From contig NZ_MQUQ01000003.1 of NCBI RefSeq assembly GCF_001953865.1, positions 509,917 through 573,916 on the forward strand: a DNA stretch of 64,000 nucleotides, written 5' to 3'. Position 1 is the first letter of the stretch. The number at the start of each line of letters is the position of its first letter. Shown here one piece after another: positions 24,620-33,106 of this stretch. This DNA comes from Amycolatopsis coloradensis. Lineage in GTDB: Bacteria > Actinomycetota > Actinomycetes > Mycobacteriales > Pseudonocardiaceae. A program made the translations under genes and the position numbers. The notes beneath the pieces were generated by a model. That model searched no databases and had not been told where the DNA came from. It saw only the letters and a program-made list of their open reading frames with translations.

Positions 24620-26104
24620 TTAGATCCGCACTGCGGAACTTTTCTTCCGATTAAGCAGAATGTAGGCCTGAACACCTGTATAGACGAGCACGACCACGCC
24701 CGCCCATGCGGTGACATGCACACCCTGCGTGAAAGCCTCGCGAGCCGACTCCAGCAGCGCCTGCCCCTCGGCGGGGGCGAGCTGCTGCGCGGTGGCGACG
24801 GCGCCGCCGAGCGTGTCCCGCGCGGCCTCGGCCGTGCCCTCCGGCAGGCCGGACCGGTAGACCGCGGTCGCGACACTGCCCAGGATGGCGGTGCCTAGGG
24901 CGCCGCCCAGCTCGAACCCGGTCTCGGAGATCGCCGACGCGGCCCCCGCCCGCTCGGCCGGAGCGGCCGAGACGACCAGGTCGTTCGTGAGCGTCTCCGA
25001 CAGGGCGACACCGCCCCCGAGCAGAGTGAACGACACCACGACGAAGGCGAGCCCGCCGCCGGACGAGACCTGCGTCAACGCCAGGAACCCGACAGCCGCG
25101 ACCAGGAGACCGGCACTGACCAGCACGGAAACCCGGATCCGCTTCGCGAGCCATGCCGCGAGCAGCGCGCCGGCGATACCGGCGGCCGTCGCCGGGAGCA
25201 TCCACAGCGCGGCGACGACCGGGGTCAGCCCGAGCACCAGCTGCAGGTACTGCGGCACCAGGAACAGCAGGCCGACCATGGCGAACACGCCGAGCATGTT
25301 CGTCACGACGGAGCCGCTGAAGGCGCGGTTCGAAAACAGCTTCAGGTCGAGCATCGGCTCGTCGAGGCGGTTCTGCCTGCGGACGAACAACACCCCGAGC
25401 GCGAGACCGATCAGGATGCTGATCGCGGCCTCCCACGTGAACCCGTGTTCGGCGATCAGCTTGATGCCGTAGACCACCGGCAGCATCGCGGCCAGTGACA
25501 GCAGCGCCGACAACGGGTCGAAGCGGCCCGGCTTCGGGTCACGCGCCTCCGGCAGCAGGAACGGCCCGACGACGAGCAGGATCAGCATCACCGGGACGTT
25601 GATGAGGAACACCGAACCCCACCAGAAGTGCTCCAGCAGCCAGCCGCCGAGCACCGGCCCGAGTGCCATCCCGCCGGAGAACCCGGCGCTCCACATCGCG
25701 ATCGCGGTCCGGCGCTGCTTGGGGTCGAGGAAGATGCTGCGGATCAGCGACAGCGTCGACGGCATGAGTGTCGCGCCGCCGACGCCGAGCAGGGCCCTGG
25801 CGATGATCAGCATGAACGCGCTGGTCGAGAAGGCCGCGAGCACCGACGCCGCACCGAACGCCGCGGCACCCATGAGCAGCAGCTTGCGGCGTCCGATGCG
25901 GTCGCCGAGCGTGCCCATCAGGACCAGCAGGCCCGCCAGCATGAACGAGTAGATGTCGACGATCCACAACTGCTCCGCACCGGTCGGCGCCAGGTCCTCG
26001 GACAGGAACGGCAGCGCGAACCCGAGCACCGTCATGTCCACGCTGATCAGCAGCACCGGAAGCACCAGTACCGCCAACGCCCACCACTGCTTGCGCCCCG
26101 CCAT
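24620..26104 (-). CDS. MFS drug exporter, 14-helix DHA2 type
   Basis: 494 residues. The N-terminus has VLPVLLISVDMTVLGFALPFL (helix 1 with the D of motif D1), motif A as GTLGDRIGRRKLLL and motif C as GFSGGMALGPVLGGW. This is the EmrB/QacA layout that pumps drugs and dyes out using protons. RBS GAGGAG precedes ATG 26104. It is divergent from a TetR gene over two operator palindromes, a classical substrate-induced pump arrangement. Confidence 0.93.
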   Translation of the reverse strand: MAGRKQWWALAVLVLPVLLISVDMTVLGFALPFLSEDLAPTGAEQLWIVDIYSFMLAGLLVLMGTLGDRIGRRKLLLMGAAAFGAASVLAAFSTSAFMLIIARALLGVGGATLMPSTLSLIRSIFLDPKQRRTAIAMWSAGFSGGMALGPVLGGWLLEHFWWGSVFLINVPVMLILLVVGPFLLPEARDPKPGRFDPLSALLSLAAMLPVVYGIKLIAEHGFTWEAAISILIGLALGVLFVRRQNRLDEPMLDLKLFSNRAFSGSVVTNMLGVFAMVGLLFLVPQYLQLVLGLTPVVAALWMLPATAAGIAGALLAAWLAKRIRVSVLVSAGLLVAAVGFLALTQVSSGGGLAFVVVSFTLLGGGVALSETLTNDLVVSAAPAERAGAASAISETGFELGGALGTAILGSVATAVYRSGLPEGTAEAARDTLGGAVATAQQLAPAEGQALLESAREAFTQGVHVTAWAGVVVLVYTGVQAYILLNRKKSSAVRI

Positions 26105-26128
26105 GGCGCACTCTCCTCACTTAGGTAA

Positions 26129-26142
26129 ACCGTCTGGACGGT
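26129..26142. promoter_or_regulatory. TetR operator 1, MFS side
   Basis: ACCGTCTGGACGGT, flanked by TAA on the left and ACA on the right, is a 14-base inverted repeat 25 bases before the MFS start. Its exact reverse complement recurs 40 bases away at 26169, so both genes carry the same site. Confidence 0.8.
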
Positions 26143-26168
26143 ACAGTTACCGCCCTGGTCGAAGGTAA

Positions 26169-26187
26169 ACCGTCCAGACGGTATAGT
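26169..26187 (+). promoter_or_regulatory. TetR operator 2 overlapping a -10 box
   Basis: ACCGTCCAGACGGT (26169-26182) abuts TATAGT (26182-26187), a good -10 hexamer eight bases before the tetR ATG. A start point 6-8 bases downstream would fall on or next to the ATG, so the regulator message may have no leader. Binding here would block tetR transcription directly. Confidence 0.65.
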
Positions 26188-26195
26188 CAACTGAT

Positions 26196-26723
26196 ATGGC
26201 GAAGCCCTCAGCGAAGGAACGGATCCTCGACTCGTACGAGGAGATCCTCATCGAACAGGGGCCCGGCGGCATCACGCTGGAAGCCGTCGCCGCGCACGCA
26301 GGAGTGTCGAAGGGCGGGCTGCTCTACCACTTCGGCTCGAAGGAAGCCCTGGTCGACGGCCTGGTGGAGCGTCTCGCCACCTTGTCGGACGAGGACATCG
26401 AGCACGCCCGAAAGGCACCCGAAGGTGTCGTTTCCTGGTACCTGCGCACCGCGATCACCGACGTCACCCAGCGCAAGCCACTGCATCGCACGACCATGGC
26501 GACGATCCGGATCATGCTCAGTGAGCCGCGGGTCTCCGAGGCCGTGCGGAGCTACAACCAGCGGGTCCACGACCTGATCAGCGAGCACGTCGGCGACCCG
26601 CTGACCGCCGAACTGGTCATCCTGGTGGGCGACGGCCTCTACCTGCGGGCGGCACTCGGCCGGGACGATCCGAGCCCCCTCCTCGACCGGATCGACGAAA
26701 TCAAGGCCCGCATCCAGCGCTGA
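26196..26723 (+). CDS. TetR family regulator of the MFS pump
   Basis: 175 residues, short TetR. The helix-turn-helix is RILDSYEEILIEQGPGGITLEAVAAHAGVSKGGLLYHFGSKEALV, followed by a compact ligand domain. GGLLYHF places it with regulators of the TetR_C_6-like group. It is divergent from the MFS exporter over two operators, so it should repress both and release them on binding the pump substrate. No ribosome site is visible before ATG 26196, consistent with a leaderless message. Confidence 0.93.
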   Translation: MAKPSAKERILDSYEEILIEQGPGGITLEAVAAHAGVSKGGLLYHFGSKEALVDGLVERLATLSDEDIEHARKAPEGVVSWYLRTAITDVTQRKPLHRTTMATIRIMLSEPRVSEAVRSYNQRVHDLISEHVGDPLTAELVILVGDGLYLRAALGRDDPSPLLDRIDEIKARIQR

Positions 26724-26726
26724 CCC

Positions 26727-26798
26727 CCGCCGCGTTTCGTCCTCTAGTTGCGGTCCTTGCGCGCGCAAGGACCGCAACTAGAGGACGAAACGCGGCGG
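26727..26798. repeat. Dispersed palindrome, GTCCTCTAGTTGCGG family, copy 2 (perfect)
   Basis: A 72-base perfect palindrome with arms beginning CCGCCGCGTTTCGTCCTC and a centre of CTTGCGCGCGCAAG. It is the most regular copy in the window and lies exactly between the convergent ends of tetR (26723) and the PPOX gene (26800), so it may also be their terminator. Confidence 0.92.
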
Positions 26799-26799
26799 T

Positions 26800-27222
26800 C
26801 TACATCTGGATGCCGTACACGCGCTCGATCGGGATGGTCAGCAGCACGCGCTGGTCGGCGACCATGGCGTCCCGGAACTCGTCCCAGTCCGGATGCTCGC
26901 CCCGCGCCCGGCGGTAGTGGTCCACCAGCGCGTCGACCGTGGCGTCGTCCCGCGAGACCGCCGTCGGGGTCAGGACGGCCAGGCCTTCGACGACGACATA
27001 GCCGTTGCCGCTTTCGGTCGACACGTGGAAGGTCGCCCGCGGGTCGCGCCGGAGGTTCTTCGTCTTGGCGCGCGGCGCGGTGATCGAGATCAGGATCGCG
27101 CCGGCGTCGGCGTCGTAGAGGTAGTTGACGGTCGACATCTGGGGCCTGCCGTCACGCTTGATGGTGGCGAGGGTGCCGAAGTTGCGGTCGGCGAGGATCG
27201 CGTAGAGCGCGGAGTCGGTCAT
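26800..27222 (-). CDS. PPOX-class F420-dependent oxidoreductase
   Basis: 140 residues with the split-barrel fold: LADRNFGTLATIKRDGRPQMSTVNYLYD, KTKNLRRDPRATFHVSTESGNGYVVVEG and a late LLTIPIERVYG. The pattern resembles the Rv1155-type F420-binding family (TIGR03618), as I remember it. A single gene; the substrate is unknown. It is the second PPOX gene in the window and only distantly like the one at 15790. Confidence 0.9.
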   Translation of the reverse strand: MTDSALYAILADRNFGTLATIKRDGRPQMSTVNYLYDADAGAILISITAPRAKTKNLRRDPRATFHVSTESGNGYVVVEGLAVLTPTAVSRDDATVDALVDHYRRARGEHPDWDEFRDAMVADQRVLLTIPIERVYGIQM

Positions 27223-27403
27223 GACCCCATCAAAGCGCGAGCGGCCCAGGCGCGCTAAAAGCGCAGCTCAGCGCCCCAAGACGGGCGAACCGGACAAACA
27301 TGCACGAATAAATGTGCTTGCATGCGGCAACTAAAGTGTTGTCCGACACACCAGATCACTTTCTCCTTGCGAGACTCCTCGGAGAGGAACATCCTTGCTC
27401 TAG

Positions 27404-27415
27404 GCAACTAGTTGC
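27404..27415. promoter_or_regulatory. Palindrome before marR-MFS operon
   Basis: GCAACTAGTTGC is a perfect 12-base palindrome 31 bases before the marR start. An imperfect relative, CAACTAAAGTGTTG, lies about 75 bases further upstream. Together they look like MarR dimer sites for autoregulation. Confidence 0.55.
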
Positions 27416-27446
27416 AGTGACCAAGCAACCGGCGAGAGAGACCCTC

Positions 27447-27965
27447 ATGACACCCACGACACCCGGCACCAGGTCGAAGTCCGACCTCGATCTGGCCGAC
27501 ACCCTCGGGCACGAGCTCGTGCGGCTCGTCCGCCTGGTCAACCGGGCGAAGTCCCAGGTGTCCAAGCAGGGGCCGGACGGCATCGAGCGGGCCGCGTACG
27601 CGATCCTCTTCTGCCTCATCCACGTCGGGCCCCAGCGGACCAGCAAACTCGCCGAGTTCCTGCACTCCGAGATCTCGACCATCAGCAGGCAGTCGAGTTC
27701 TCTCGTCCAGCACGGGCTGGTCGAGCGCCTGGCCGACCCCGAAGACGGCCGCGCCTGCCTGCTCGCACCGACCGCCGAAGGACATCGGGTGTTCGAGGAG
27801 AACCGGAAGCAGCGGAATCAGTGGCTCGCCGAGGTTCTCGGCGATTGGTCCGACGAGGACCGGGAAACCCTCAACTCGCTGTTCCACCGGCTGAACGACG
27901 ACATCGAAAAAACATCTCCACAGTTCGCCGACCCCGCGTCGGCGTCGAAGGCCAAGGGGGCCTGA
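27447..27965 (+). CDS. MarR family transcriptional regulator
   Basis: 172 residues from ATG 27447 (GAGAGAG upstream); a GTG at 27417 is the alternative. The winged helix is QRTSKLAEFLHSEISTISRQSSSLVQHGLVERLADPEDGRACLLAPTAEGH. The DxR wing motif (DPEDGRA) is intact. It overlaps nothing but its stop is one base before the MFS GTG, so pump and regulator are one operon. It probably represses the operon until a pump substrate binds. Confidence 0.92.
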   Translation: MTPTTPGTRSKSDLDLADTLGHELVRLVRLVNRAKSQVSKQGPDGIERAAYAILFCLIHVGPQRTSKLAEFLHSEISTISRQSSSLVQHGLVERLADPEDGRACLLAPTAEGHRVFEENRKQRNQWLAEVLGDWSDEDRETLNSLFHRLNDDIEKTSPQFADPASASKAKGA

Positions 27966-27966
27966 A

Positions 27967-30231
27967 GTGAGTACCACCGTAGAAAGTCCACCAGCCGTCC
28001 ATGAAGACGGTCCCCGGCTCAGTCACCGTCAGATCGTCACGATCCTGATCGGCCTGATGTCGGGCATGTTCCTGGCGGCGCTCGACCAGACGATCGTGGG
28101 TACCTCGATCGTCCGGATCGCGAACGACCTCAACGGGTTCGACCTCCAGGCCTGGATCACCACGGCCTACCTGATCACCTCGACGATCGTCACGCCGATC
28201 TACGGCAAGCTGTCCGACATCTACGGGCGCAAACCGTTCTACATCGCGGCGATTTCGATCTTCCTGATCGGTTCGATCGCCTCGGCGTTCGCGACCTCGA
28301 TGTACGAGCTGGCCGCGTTCCGCGCGATCCAGGGCCTCGGCGCCGGCGGTCTGATGTCGCTGGCGATGACGATCATGGGCGACATCGTGCCGCCGCGGGA
28401 ACGTGCCCGCTACCAGGGCTACTTCCTCGCCGTGTTCGGTATCTCCACCGTGCTCGGCCCGGTGCTCGGCGGGTTCTTCGCCGACTTCGACAAGCTCGGC
28501 AGCGTCTTCGGCTACGACATCGCGGGCTGGCGCTGGGTGTTCCTGATCAACGTGCCGATCGCGATCGTCGCGCTGTTCGTCGTCGCCCGCGTGCTCAACG
28601 TGCCGCACCAGCGCCACGACCACAAGATCGACTGGTGGGGCGGGCTCGCGCTCGTCGTCGCCGTGGTGCCGTTCCTGATCGTCGCCGAGCAGGGCAACAA
28701 GTGGGGCTGGGGCTCGCAGAACGCGATCATCTGCTACGTCATCGGCACCATCGGCGTGGTGGCCTTCATCTTCATCGAGAAGCTGATGAAGGACGCGGCA
28801 CTGATCCCGCTGCGGCTCTTCAAGAACTCGACCTTCACGGTCGCGATCGTCGGCGGCGTCATCGTCGGCGTGGCGATGTTCGGCGCGATCATGATGATCC
28901 CGCAGTACATGCAGGTGGTGCTGGAGTTCTCGCCGACGGAGTCGGGTCTGCTGATGATCCCGCTGATGGCGGGCATCATGAGCGGTTCGATCATCTCGGG
29001 CCAGATCACCAGCAAGACCGGTCGCTACAAGGTGTTCCCGGTGGTCGGCACGCTGCTGATCGCGGCGGGCTCGTTCTTCTTCGCGCAGGTCGAGTACAAC
29101 AGCGCGCTGTGGCATCCGCTGGTCGCGGCCGCGATCATCGGTCTCGGCCTCGGTGCCTGCATGCAGACGCTGATCATCGCGGTGCAGAACGCGGGCCCGC
29201 GCAGCGACATGGGCGTCTCGACCGCTTCGGCGACGTTCTTCCGGCAGATCGGTGGTACCGCGGGGGTCGCGGTGTTCCTGACGATCCTGTTCAACGTTCT
29301 GCCGGGCAACATCACCAAGGCGTTCGGCGGCAACGCGCCCACCGGAGAAGGTGCGGCGGCGCTGGGCGACATCCAGTCGAACACGAGCGGTATCGCGAGC
29401 CTGCCCGAGGCCATCAAGACCCCGGTGCTGATCGGCTTCACCGAGTCGATCACGACGGTGTTCTACGTGGCGGGCGCGGTCGCGCTGCTGGCGACGCTGG
29501 TGCTGATGTTCATGAAGGAGATCCCGCTGCTCGGCGGCTCCGCTCCTTCGGCCGCTTCGGCTCTCGAAGGCGGCGAGGCTCTCCTCGAAGAAGAGGAGCC
29601 CGCGCCTGTCGAAACGGCCTCCGAGAAGACGGTCGTGACAGCGCCCGTCGAGCCCGGCAAGCACGCGCTGACCAACGGCAACGGGGTCTACCGGGCGGGA
29701 TCCGCGCAGATCAGCGGGCACGTCCGCCGGGACGACGCGACGAACGTCGCGGGTGCGGCGCTGACCCTGATCGACCACAACGGCAATCAGGTGGCCAGGA
29801 CGCACACGAGCGAGAACGGCGTCTACTCGTTCGCCGGCATCGTGGGCGGCCGCTACACGATCGTCGCCAGCGGTCGCTGGTTCCGGCCGGTCGCGGCGAC
29901 GCTGACCGCCACCGGCGCCGGGGTGCTGCGCCACGACGTCGAACTGGTCAGCACGATCCTGCTGAGCGGGGTCGCCCGCACCGACGGCGACCGGGTGGTG
30001 CCGGACGCGCGGATCACCGTGCTCGACTCTTCGGGCGGCGTCGCCGCCGTGGCGAGGACCGACGCGGAGGGCAACTACACGGTCAGCGACCTGCCCGCCG
30101 GGACGTACACGGTGATCGCCAGCGGCTACCCGCCCGCCACCAGCCGGGTGGAGCTCCTGGGCGGTGACCAGGCCGAACACGACGTCCGGCTGAGCTACGA
30201 CCAGGCACTCGACGAACTCGTCGAACACTAG
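27967..30231 (+). CDS. MFS exporter (DHA2) fused to two C-terminal Ig-like domains
   Basis: 754 residues from GTG 27967. Residues 1 to about 520 are a 14-helix EmrB/QacA pump: MFLAALDQTIVGTSIVRIANDL, motif A GKLSDIYGRKPF and motif C FGISTVLGPVLGG. After an acidic linker (EGGEALLEEEEPAPVE) come two repeats, about 578-660 and 661-740, of the carboxypeptidase-regulatory type. Each ends in a G-x-Y-x(F/V)...LPAGTYTVIASGY-like strand pair. With 14 helices the tail should be cytoplasmic, an odd place for such beta-sandwiches. The first gene of the operon is marR. Confidence 0.9.
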   Translation: MSTTVESPPAVHEDGPRLSHRQIVTILIGLMSGMFLAALDQTIVGTSIVRIANDLNGFDLQAWITTAYLITSTIVTPIYGKLSDIYGRKPFYIAAISIFLIGSIASAFATSMYELAAFRAIQGLGAGGLMSLAMTIMGDIVPPRERARYQGYFLAVFGISTVLGPVLGGFFADFDKLGSVFGYDIAGWRWVFLINVPIAIVALFVVARVLNVPHQRHDHKIDWWGGLALVVAVVPFLIVAEQGNKWGWGSQNAIICYVIGTIGVVAFIFIEKLMKDAALIPLRLFKNSTFTVAIVGGVIVGVAMFGAIMMIPQYMQVVLEFSPTESGLLMIPLMAGIMSGSIISGQITSKTGRYKVFPVVGTLLIAAGSFFFAQVEYNSALWHPLVAAAIIGLGLGACMQTLIIAVQNAGPRSDMGVSTASATFFRQIGGTAGVAVFLTILFNVLPGNITKAFGGNAPTGEGAAALGDIQSNTSGIASLPEAIKTPVLIGFTESITTVFYVAGAVALLATLVLMFMKEIPLLGGSAPSAASALEGGEALLEEEEPAPVETASEKTVVTAPVEPGKHALTNGNGVYRAGSAQISGHVRRDDATNVAGAALTLIDHNGNQVARTHTSENGVYSFAGIVGGRYTIVASGRWFRPVAATLTATGAGVLRHDVELVSTILLSGVARTDGDRVVPDARITVLDSSGGVAAVARTDAEGNYTVSDLPAGTYTVIASGYPPATSRVELLGGDQAEHDVRLSYDQALDELVEH

Positions 30232-30239
30232 GGGTGAGT

Positions 30240-30292
30240 GTTATGAACGGACCTTTCATAACAAATCCTGTTATGAAAGGTCCGTTCATAAC
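30240..30292. repeat. 53-base palindromic repeat, GTTATGAA family, copy 2
   Basis: 23-base arms (30240-30262 and 30270-30292; GTTATGAACGGACC... and its complement) pair perfectly around 7 bases, the same layout as 9786-9838. The 14-base core GAAAGGTCCGTTCA also occurs alone at 55621-55634. It follows the MFS stop by eight bases. Confidence 0.88.
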
Positions 30293-30381
30293 AGCTGTGG
30301 GGGGCGTGACCGGGACTTTCGGACACCCCGATCCCCTGGTTCGGCCGCGTGCGGTTCTCCGAGGACACGTAGGCTCGCGTC

Positions 30382-31053
30382 GTGAGTGAGGTGTACACCG
30401 AGGCCGCGGGCATCGGCGTGAGCTGGCTCGACACCGCCGGACCGGTGCTCGTCTGGGTGATCGTGCTCAGCTTCATCTTCGTGGAGTGCGCGCTGATCAT
30501 CGGGCTGTTCCTGCCCGGCGACTCCCTGCTGTTCGCGGCCGGAGTCGTCCTCGCGCAGCACGGTTCCGACCTGAACGCCTGGCTGCTCTCGGCCGCCGCA
30601 CTGCTCGTCGCGATCCTCGGCAACCAGGTGGGCTATTACATCGGCCGGTCGACGGGCACGAAACTGATCGCCCGGCGCGGCGGCAAGGTTCTGAACAAGC
30701 ACAATCTCGAACGCGCCAGGGCGTTCCTGGACCGGCGGGGTTTCTTCGCCATCGTCGCCGCGCGCTGGATCCCGTGGATCCGCACGCTGGCGCCGCTCAT
30801 CGCGGGAACCGCGCGGATGGATCCGCGCCGGTTCGCCCTCGCGACCGCGCTCGGCGGGCTGCTCTGGGTGCCGACGCTGGTGCTGCTCGGCTACTACGGC
30901 GCCGGTCTGCTGGACCAGCTTCCGTGGGTGAAGACGGCGGCCCTGTGGATCAGCATCGCGTTCTTCGTGGTGGGCACGGCCTACGGCGTGATCCGCTACC
31001 GCCAGGAGATGCGGCGCCCCGCCGACGAGGTCGAAGACCGCGCGACCACTTAG
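30382..31053 (+). CDS. DedA family membrane protein
   Basis: 223 residues from GTG 30382. Signatures are VECALIIGLFLPGDSLLFAAGVVLA and ARWIPWIRTLAPLIAGTARM, with the acidic residue and the Arg needed in DedA flippases present. The C-terminal tail is basic then acidic. It is a paralogue of the gene at 22447 with the same motif order; mycobacteria also have a DedA gene near fba (Rv0364, from memory). Confidence 0.92.
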   Translation: MSEVYTEAAGIGVSWLDTAGPVLVWVIVLSFIFVECALIIGLFLPGDSLLFAAGVVLAQHGSDLNAWLLSAAALLVAILGNQVGYYIGRSTGTKLIARRGGKVLNKHNLERARAFLDRRGFFAIVAARWIPWIRTLAPLIAGTARMDPRRFALATALGGLLWVPTLVLLGYYGAGLLDQLPWVKTAALWISIAFFVVGTAYGVIRYRQEMRRPADEVEDRATT

Positions 31054-31123
31054 GCCGCGTCCGCCTGTGCCGTCAGGGGCCGCCCGGGCGCGAAGACCGC
31101 GAACATGACTTGCCGGACACGGC

Positions 31124-31531
31124 CTACGCGTCCGCCCAGATCTCCAGCTGGATGCCGTCCGGGTCACGGAACACGATGACCGAGGAGCCCGCCAGCGTGC
31201 GCGATCCCGTCGAAGGCGTGTAAACGACGCCGTACTCCGAGAGCCGCGCTTCCCATTCGGCCAGCTCAGACCGCGAAGAGACCTTGAACGCCACGTGGTC
31301 CAGACCGGTCCGCCGTTCGTCGAACCGCGGTCGTTCGGTGTCCTGATGTTCGACGAGCACCACCGCGAAACCCTCGCTCGGCGAGCGCAACACGACCTTC
31401 CGCAGCCCCGTTTCGGGGTCTTCGCGACGCGTGAACTCCTCGAGTTCGAGCACTCGGGCGTACCAGGGCACGCTCCGGTCCACGTCGGTCACGGTGAGTG
31501 CCAGGTGGTGCACAGACATGAGCTTGGACAT
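31124..31531 (-). CDS. VOC family (glyoxalase/dioxygenase-like) protein
   Basis: 135 residues with paired beta-alpha-beta-beta-beta modules: SVHHLALTVTDVDRSVPWYARVLEL at the N-terminus, GLDHVAFKVSSRSELAEWEARL in the middle and FRDPDGIQLEIWAD at the end. Metal ligands would be H in HHLAL, E/H in the second module (DHVAF) and E in LEIW. Such proteins are glyoxalases, dioxygenases or resistance proteins; the substrate is unknown. A single gene. Confidence 0.88.
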   Translation of the reverse strand: MSKLMSVHHLALTVTDVDRSVPWYARVLELEEFTRREDPETGLRKVVLRSPSEGFAVVLVEHQDTERPRFDERRTGLDHVAFKVSSRSELAEWEARLSEYGVVYTPSTGSRTLAGSSVIVFRDPDGIQLEIWADA

Positions 31532-31715
31532 CGGGGATGACCGTCCTGATCAAGAGCTTGGGGGCGCCCCCAGGGTGACACAGGGGTCTCCGGCGGCGAG
31601 GTGATCCGCCGACTTCCCACATGAATTGTGATATCCGCCGGGAAACAGTGTTAAAAAGTGGCTGAACCGCACGCGGACCCGATATCCGCTCGTGACCGGT
31701 CCGTGGCCCCGGCTG

Positions 31716-32462
31716 TCAACGCCCTCCGCCGACGGTCAGCACCGTCCCGGTGATGTACGACGCGGCCGGGGAAAGCAGCCACAGCACGGCTTCCGCGACT
31801 TCGCCGGGTTCTCCCGCCCGTCCCATCGGGATGGCCGGGGCGATCCGGTCGAGGCGATCGGGCATTCCCGCCGCCGCGTGCAGTCCGGTGTGGATCATGC
31901 CGGGCGCGACCGCGTTGACCCGGATGGATTCTTTCGCTACTTCTTGCGCGACACCGTAAGTCATCGTTTCGACCGCGGCCTTGGTTCCCGCGTAATGCAC
32001 CCATTCGCCGGGTGATCCGGTGCGCGCGGCAGTGGAGGAAACCGTCACGATCGCGCCGCCCGCGCCGCCGTACCGGGTGGACATCCGGCGGATGCCCTCG
32101 CGGACGCACAGGAAGACACCCGTGATGTTGACGTCCACCACGCGCCGGACGACGTCCACCTCGTACTCGTCCAAGCGGCCGGGGGTGTTGCCGGTGATGG
32201 CCGCGTTCGCGACCACCCCGGCGAGCGGGCCGAGTTCGACGGCCGCGTCGAACAGCGCCACCACGTCGTCTTCGGACGCGACATCCCCGCGATGGGTGAT
32301 CGCCTGGACGCCGTGTTTCCGGACGCGCGAAGCGACGGCTTCGGCCGCTTCGGCGTCGCCCGCGAAGTTGACGACGACGTCGTGACCGCGCGCGGCGGCG
32401 AGTTCGCAGACCGCCGCGCCGATGCCCTTGCTGCCGCCCGTGACGATGAGAACACCTGTCAT
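31716..32462 (-). CDS. SDR family oxidoreductase, last gene of sugar operon
   Basis: 248 residues, classical SDR: VTGGSKGIGAAV, the NAA box VVANAAITG, catalytic Ser in VSSTAARTGSPG and Tyr/Lys in VHYAGTKAAVE. The C-terminus ITGTVLTVGGG is typical of sugar or acyl-carrier dehydrogenases. Its start overlaps the stop of the P-loop kinase gene (ATGA), so it belongs to the sugar operon and may oxidise or reduce the imported sugar. Confidence 0.9.
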   Translation of the reverse strand: MTGVLIVTGGSKGIGAAVCELAAARGHDVVVNFAGDAEAAEAVASRVRKHGVQAITHRGDVASEDDVVALFDAAVELGPLAGVVANAAITGNTPGRLDEYEVDVVRRVVDVNITGVFLCVREGIRRMSTRYGGAGGAIVTVSSTAARTGSPGEWVHYAGTKAAVETMTYGVAQEVAKESIRVNAVAPGMIHTGLHAAAGMPDRLDRIAPAIPMGRAGEPGEVAEAVLWLLSPAASYITGTVLTVGGGR

Positions 32463-33106
32463 ATGGCGAAGTTAACCAGCGGGAGGTTCTCCAGGACCAG
32501 ATCCGCCCGGCCGCTGGTGGACGCGATCAGATCGGCGTTGCGCTGGTCGGAGCCGAGCGCGCGACGGCGGGCGTCGACCAGCGAACGGCCGTAGCGGCGG
32601 TGCCTCGACACGAGCCGCTCGATGCGCTCGGGTTCGTCCGGCGCGAGGAACCACGACTCGGCGAGGATCGGCTTCACGCCGCTCCACGGGTCGTCCTGCA
32701 TGAGCAGGTAGTTGCCTTCGGTGATGACCAGCGGGACGTCCGGGGTGACCGCGACGGCACCGGCGATCGGCTCCTCGATCTCCCGGCGAAACTCGGGCGC
32801 GTAGACCGTCTCGCGGCCTTCGGCGAGCCTTCGCAGCAGGTGCACGTACCCGGCGGCGTCGAAGGTGTCCGGCGCGCCCTTGCGCTCCGCGCGGCCGAGG
32901 CGCTGCAACTCCACTTGCGCGAGGTGGAAGCCGTCCATCCCGACCACGGCCGCCCTCGTGCCCAGCGCCTTCGCCAACCCCCAGGCCAGCGTCGTCTTGC
33001 CGGACGCGGGGGCGCCGACGATGCCGAGCACGCTGCGCTGTCCCGGCTTCGCCAGCGTCTGAGCCCTGCTCAACAGGTCCTCGAACACCGGAGGCATGGC
33101 TGTCAT
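32459..33106 (-). CDS. P-loop sugar/nucleoside kinase (FrcK/uridine-kinase-like)
   Basis: 215 residues from ATG 33106. It has Walker A GAPASGKTT near residue 32, MDGFHLAQVELQRLGRAERKGAPDTFDAAGY, and VITEGNYLL with a late LVSRHRRYGRSLVDAR lid region. This is the pattern of the pantothenate/uridine-kinase-like proteins next to fructose ABC systems (frcBCAK of Sinorhizobium, from memory). Its start overlaps the PfkB stop (ATGA). It probably phosphorylates the imported sugar or a derivative. Confidence 0.85.
   Translation of the reverse strand: MTAMPPVFEDLLSRAQTLAKPGQRSVLGIVGAPASGKTTLAWGLAKALGTRAAVVGMDGFHLAQVELQRLGRAERKGAPDTFDAAGYVHLLRRLAEGRETVYAPEFRREIEEPIAGAVAVTPDVPLVITEGNYLLMQDDPWSGVKPILAESWFLAPDEPERIERLVSRHRRYGRSLVDARRRALGSDQRNADLIASTSGRADLVLENLPLVNFAI

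Noticed and set aside
27871..30228. 785-codon open frame on the minus strand
   Set aside because: It is the mirror of the MFS gene, rich in Arg, Asp and His from reversed high-GC codons, with no domain; a shadow frame.
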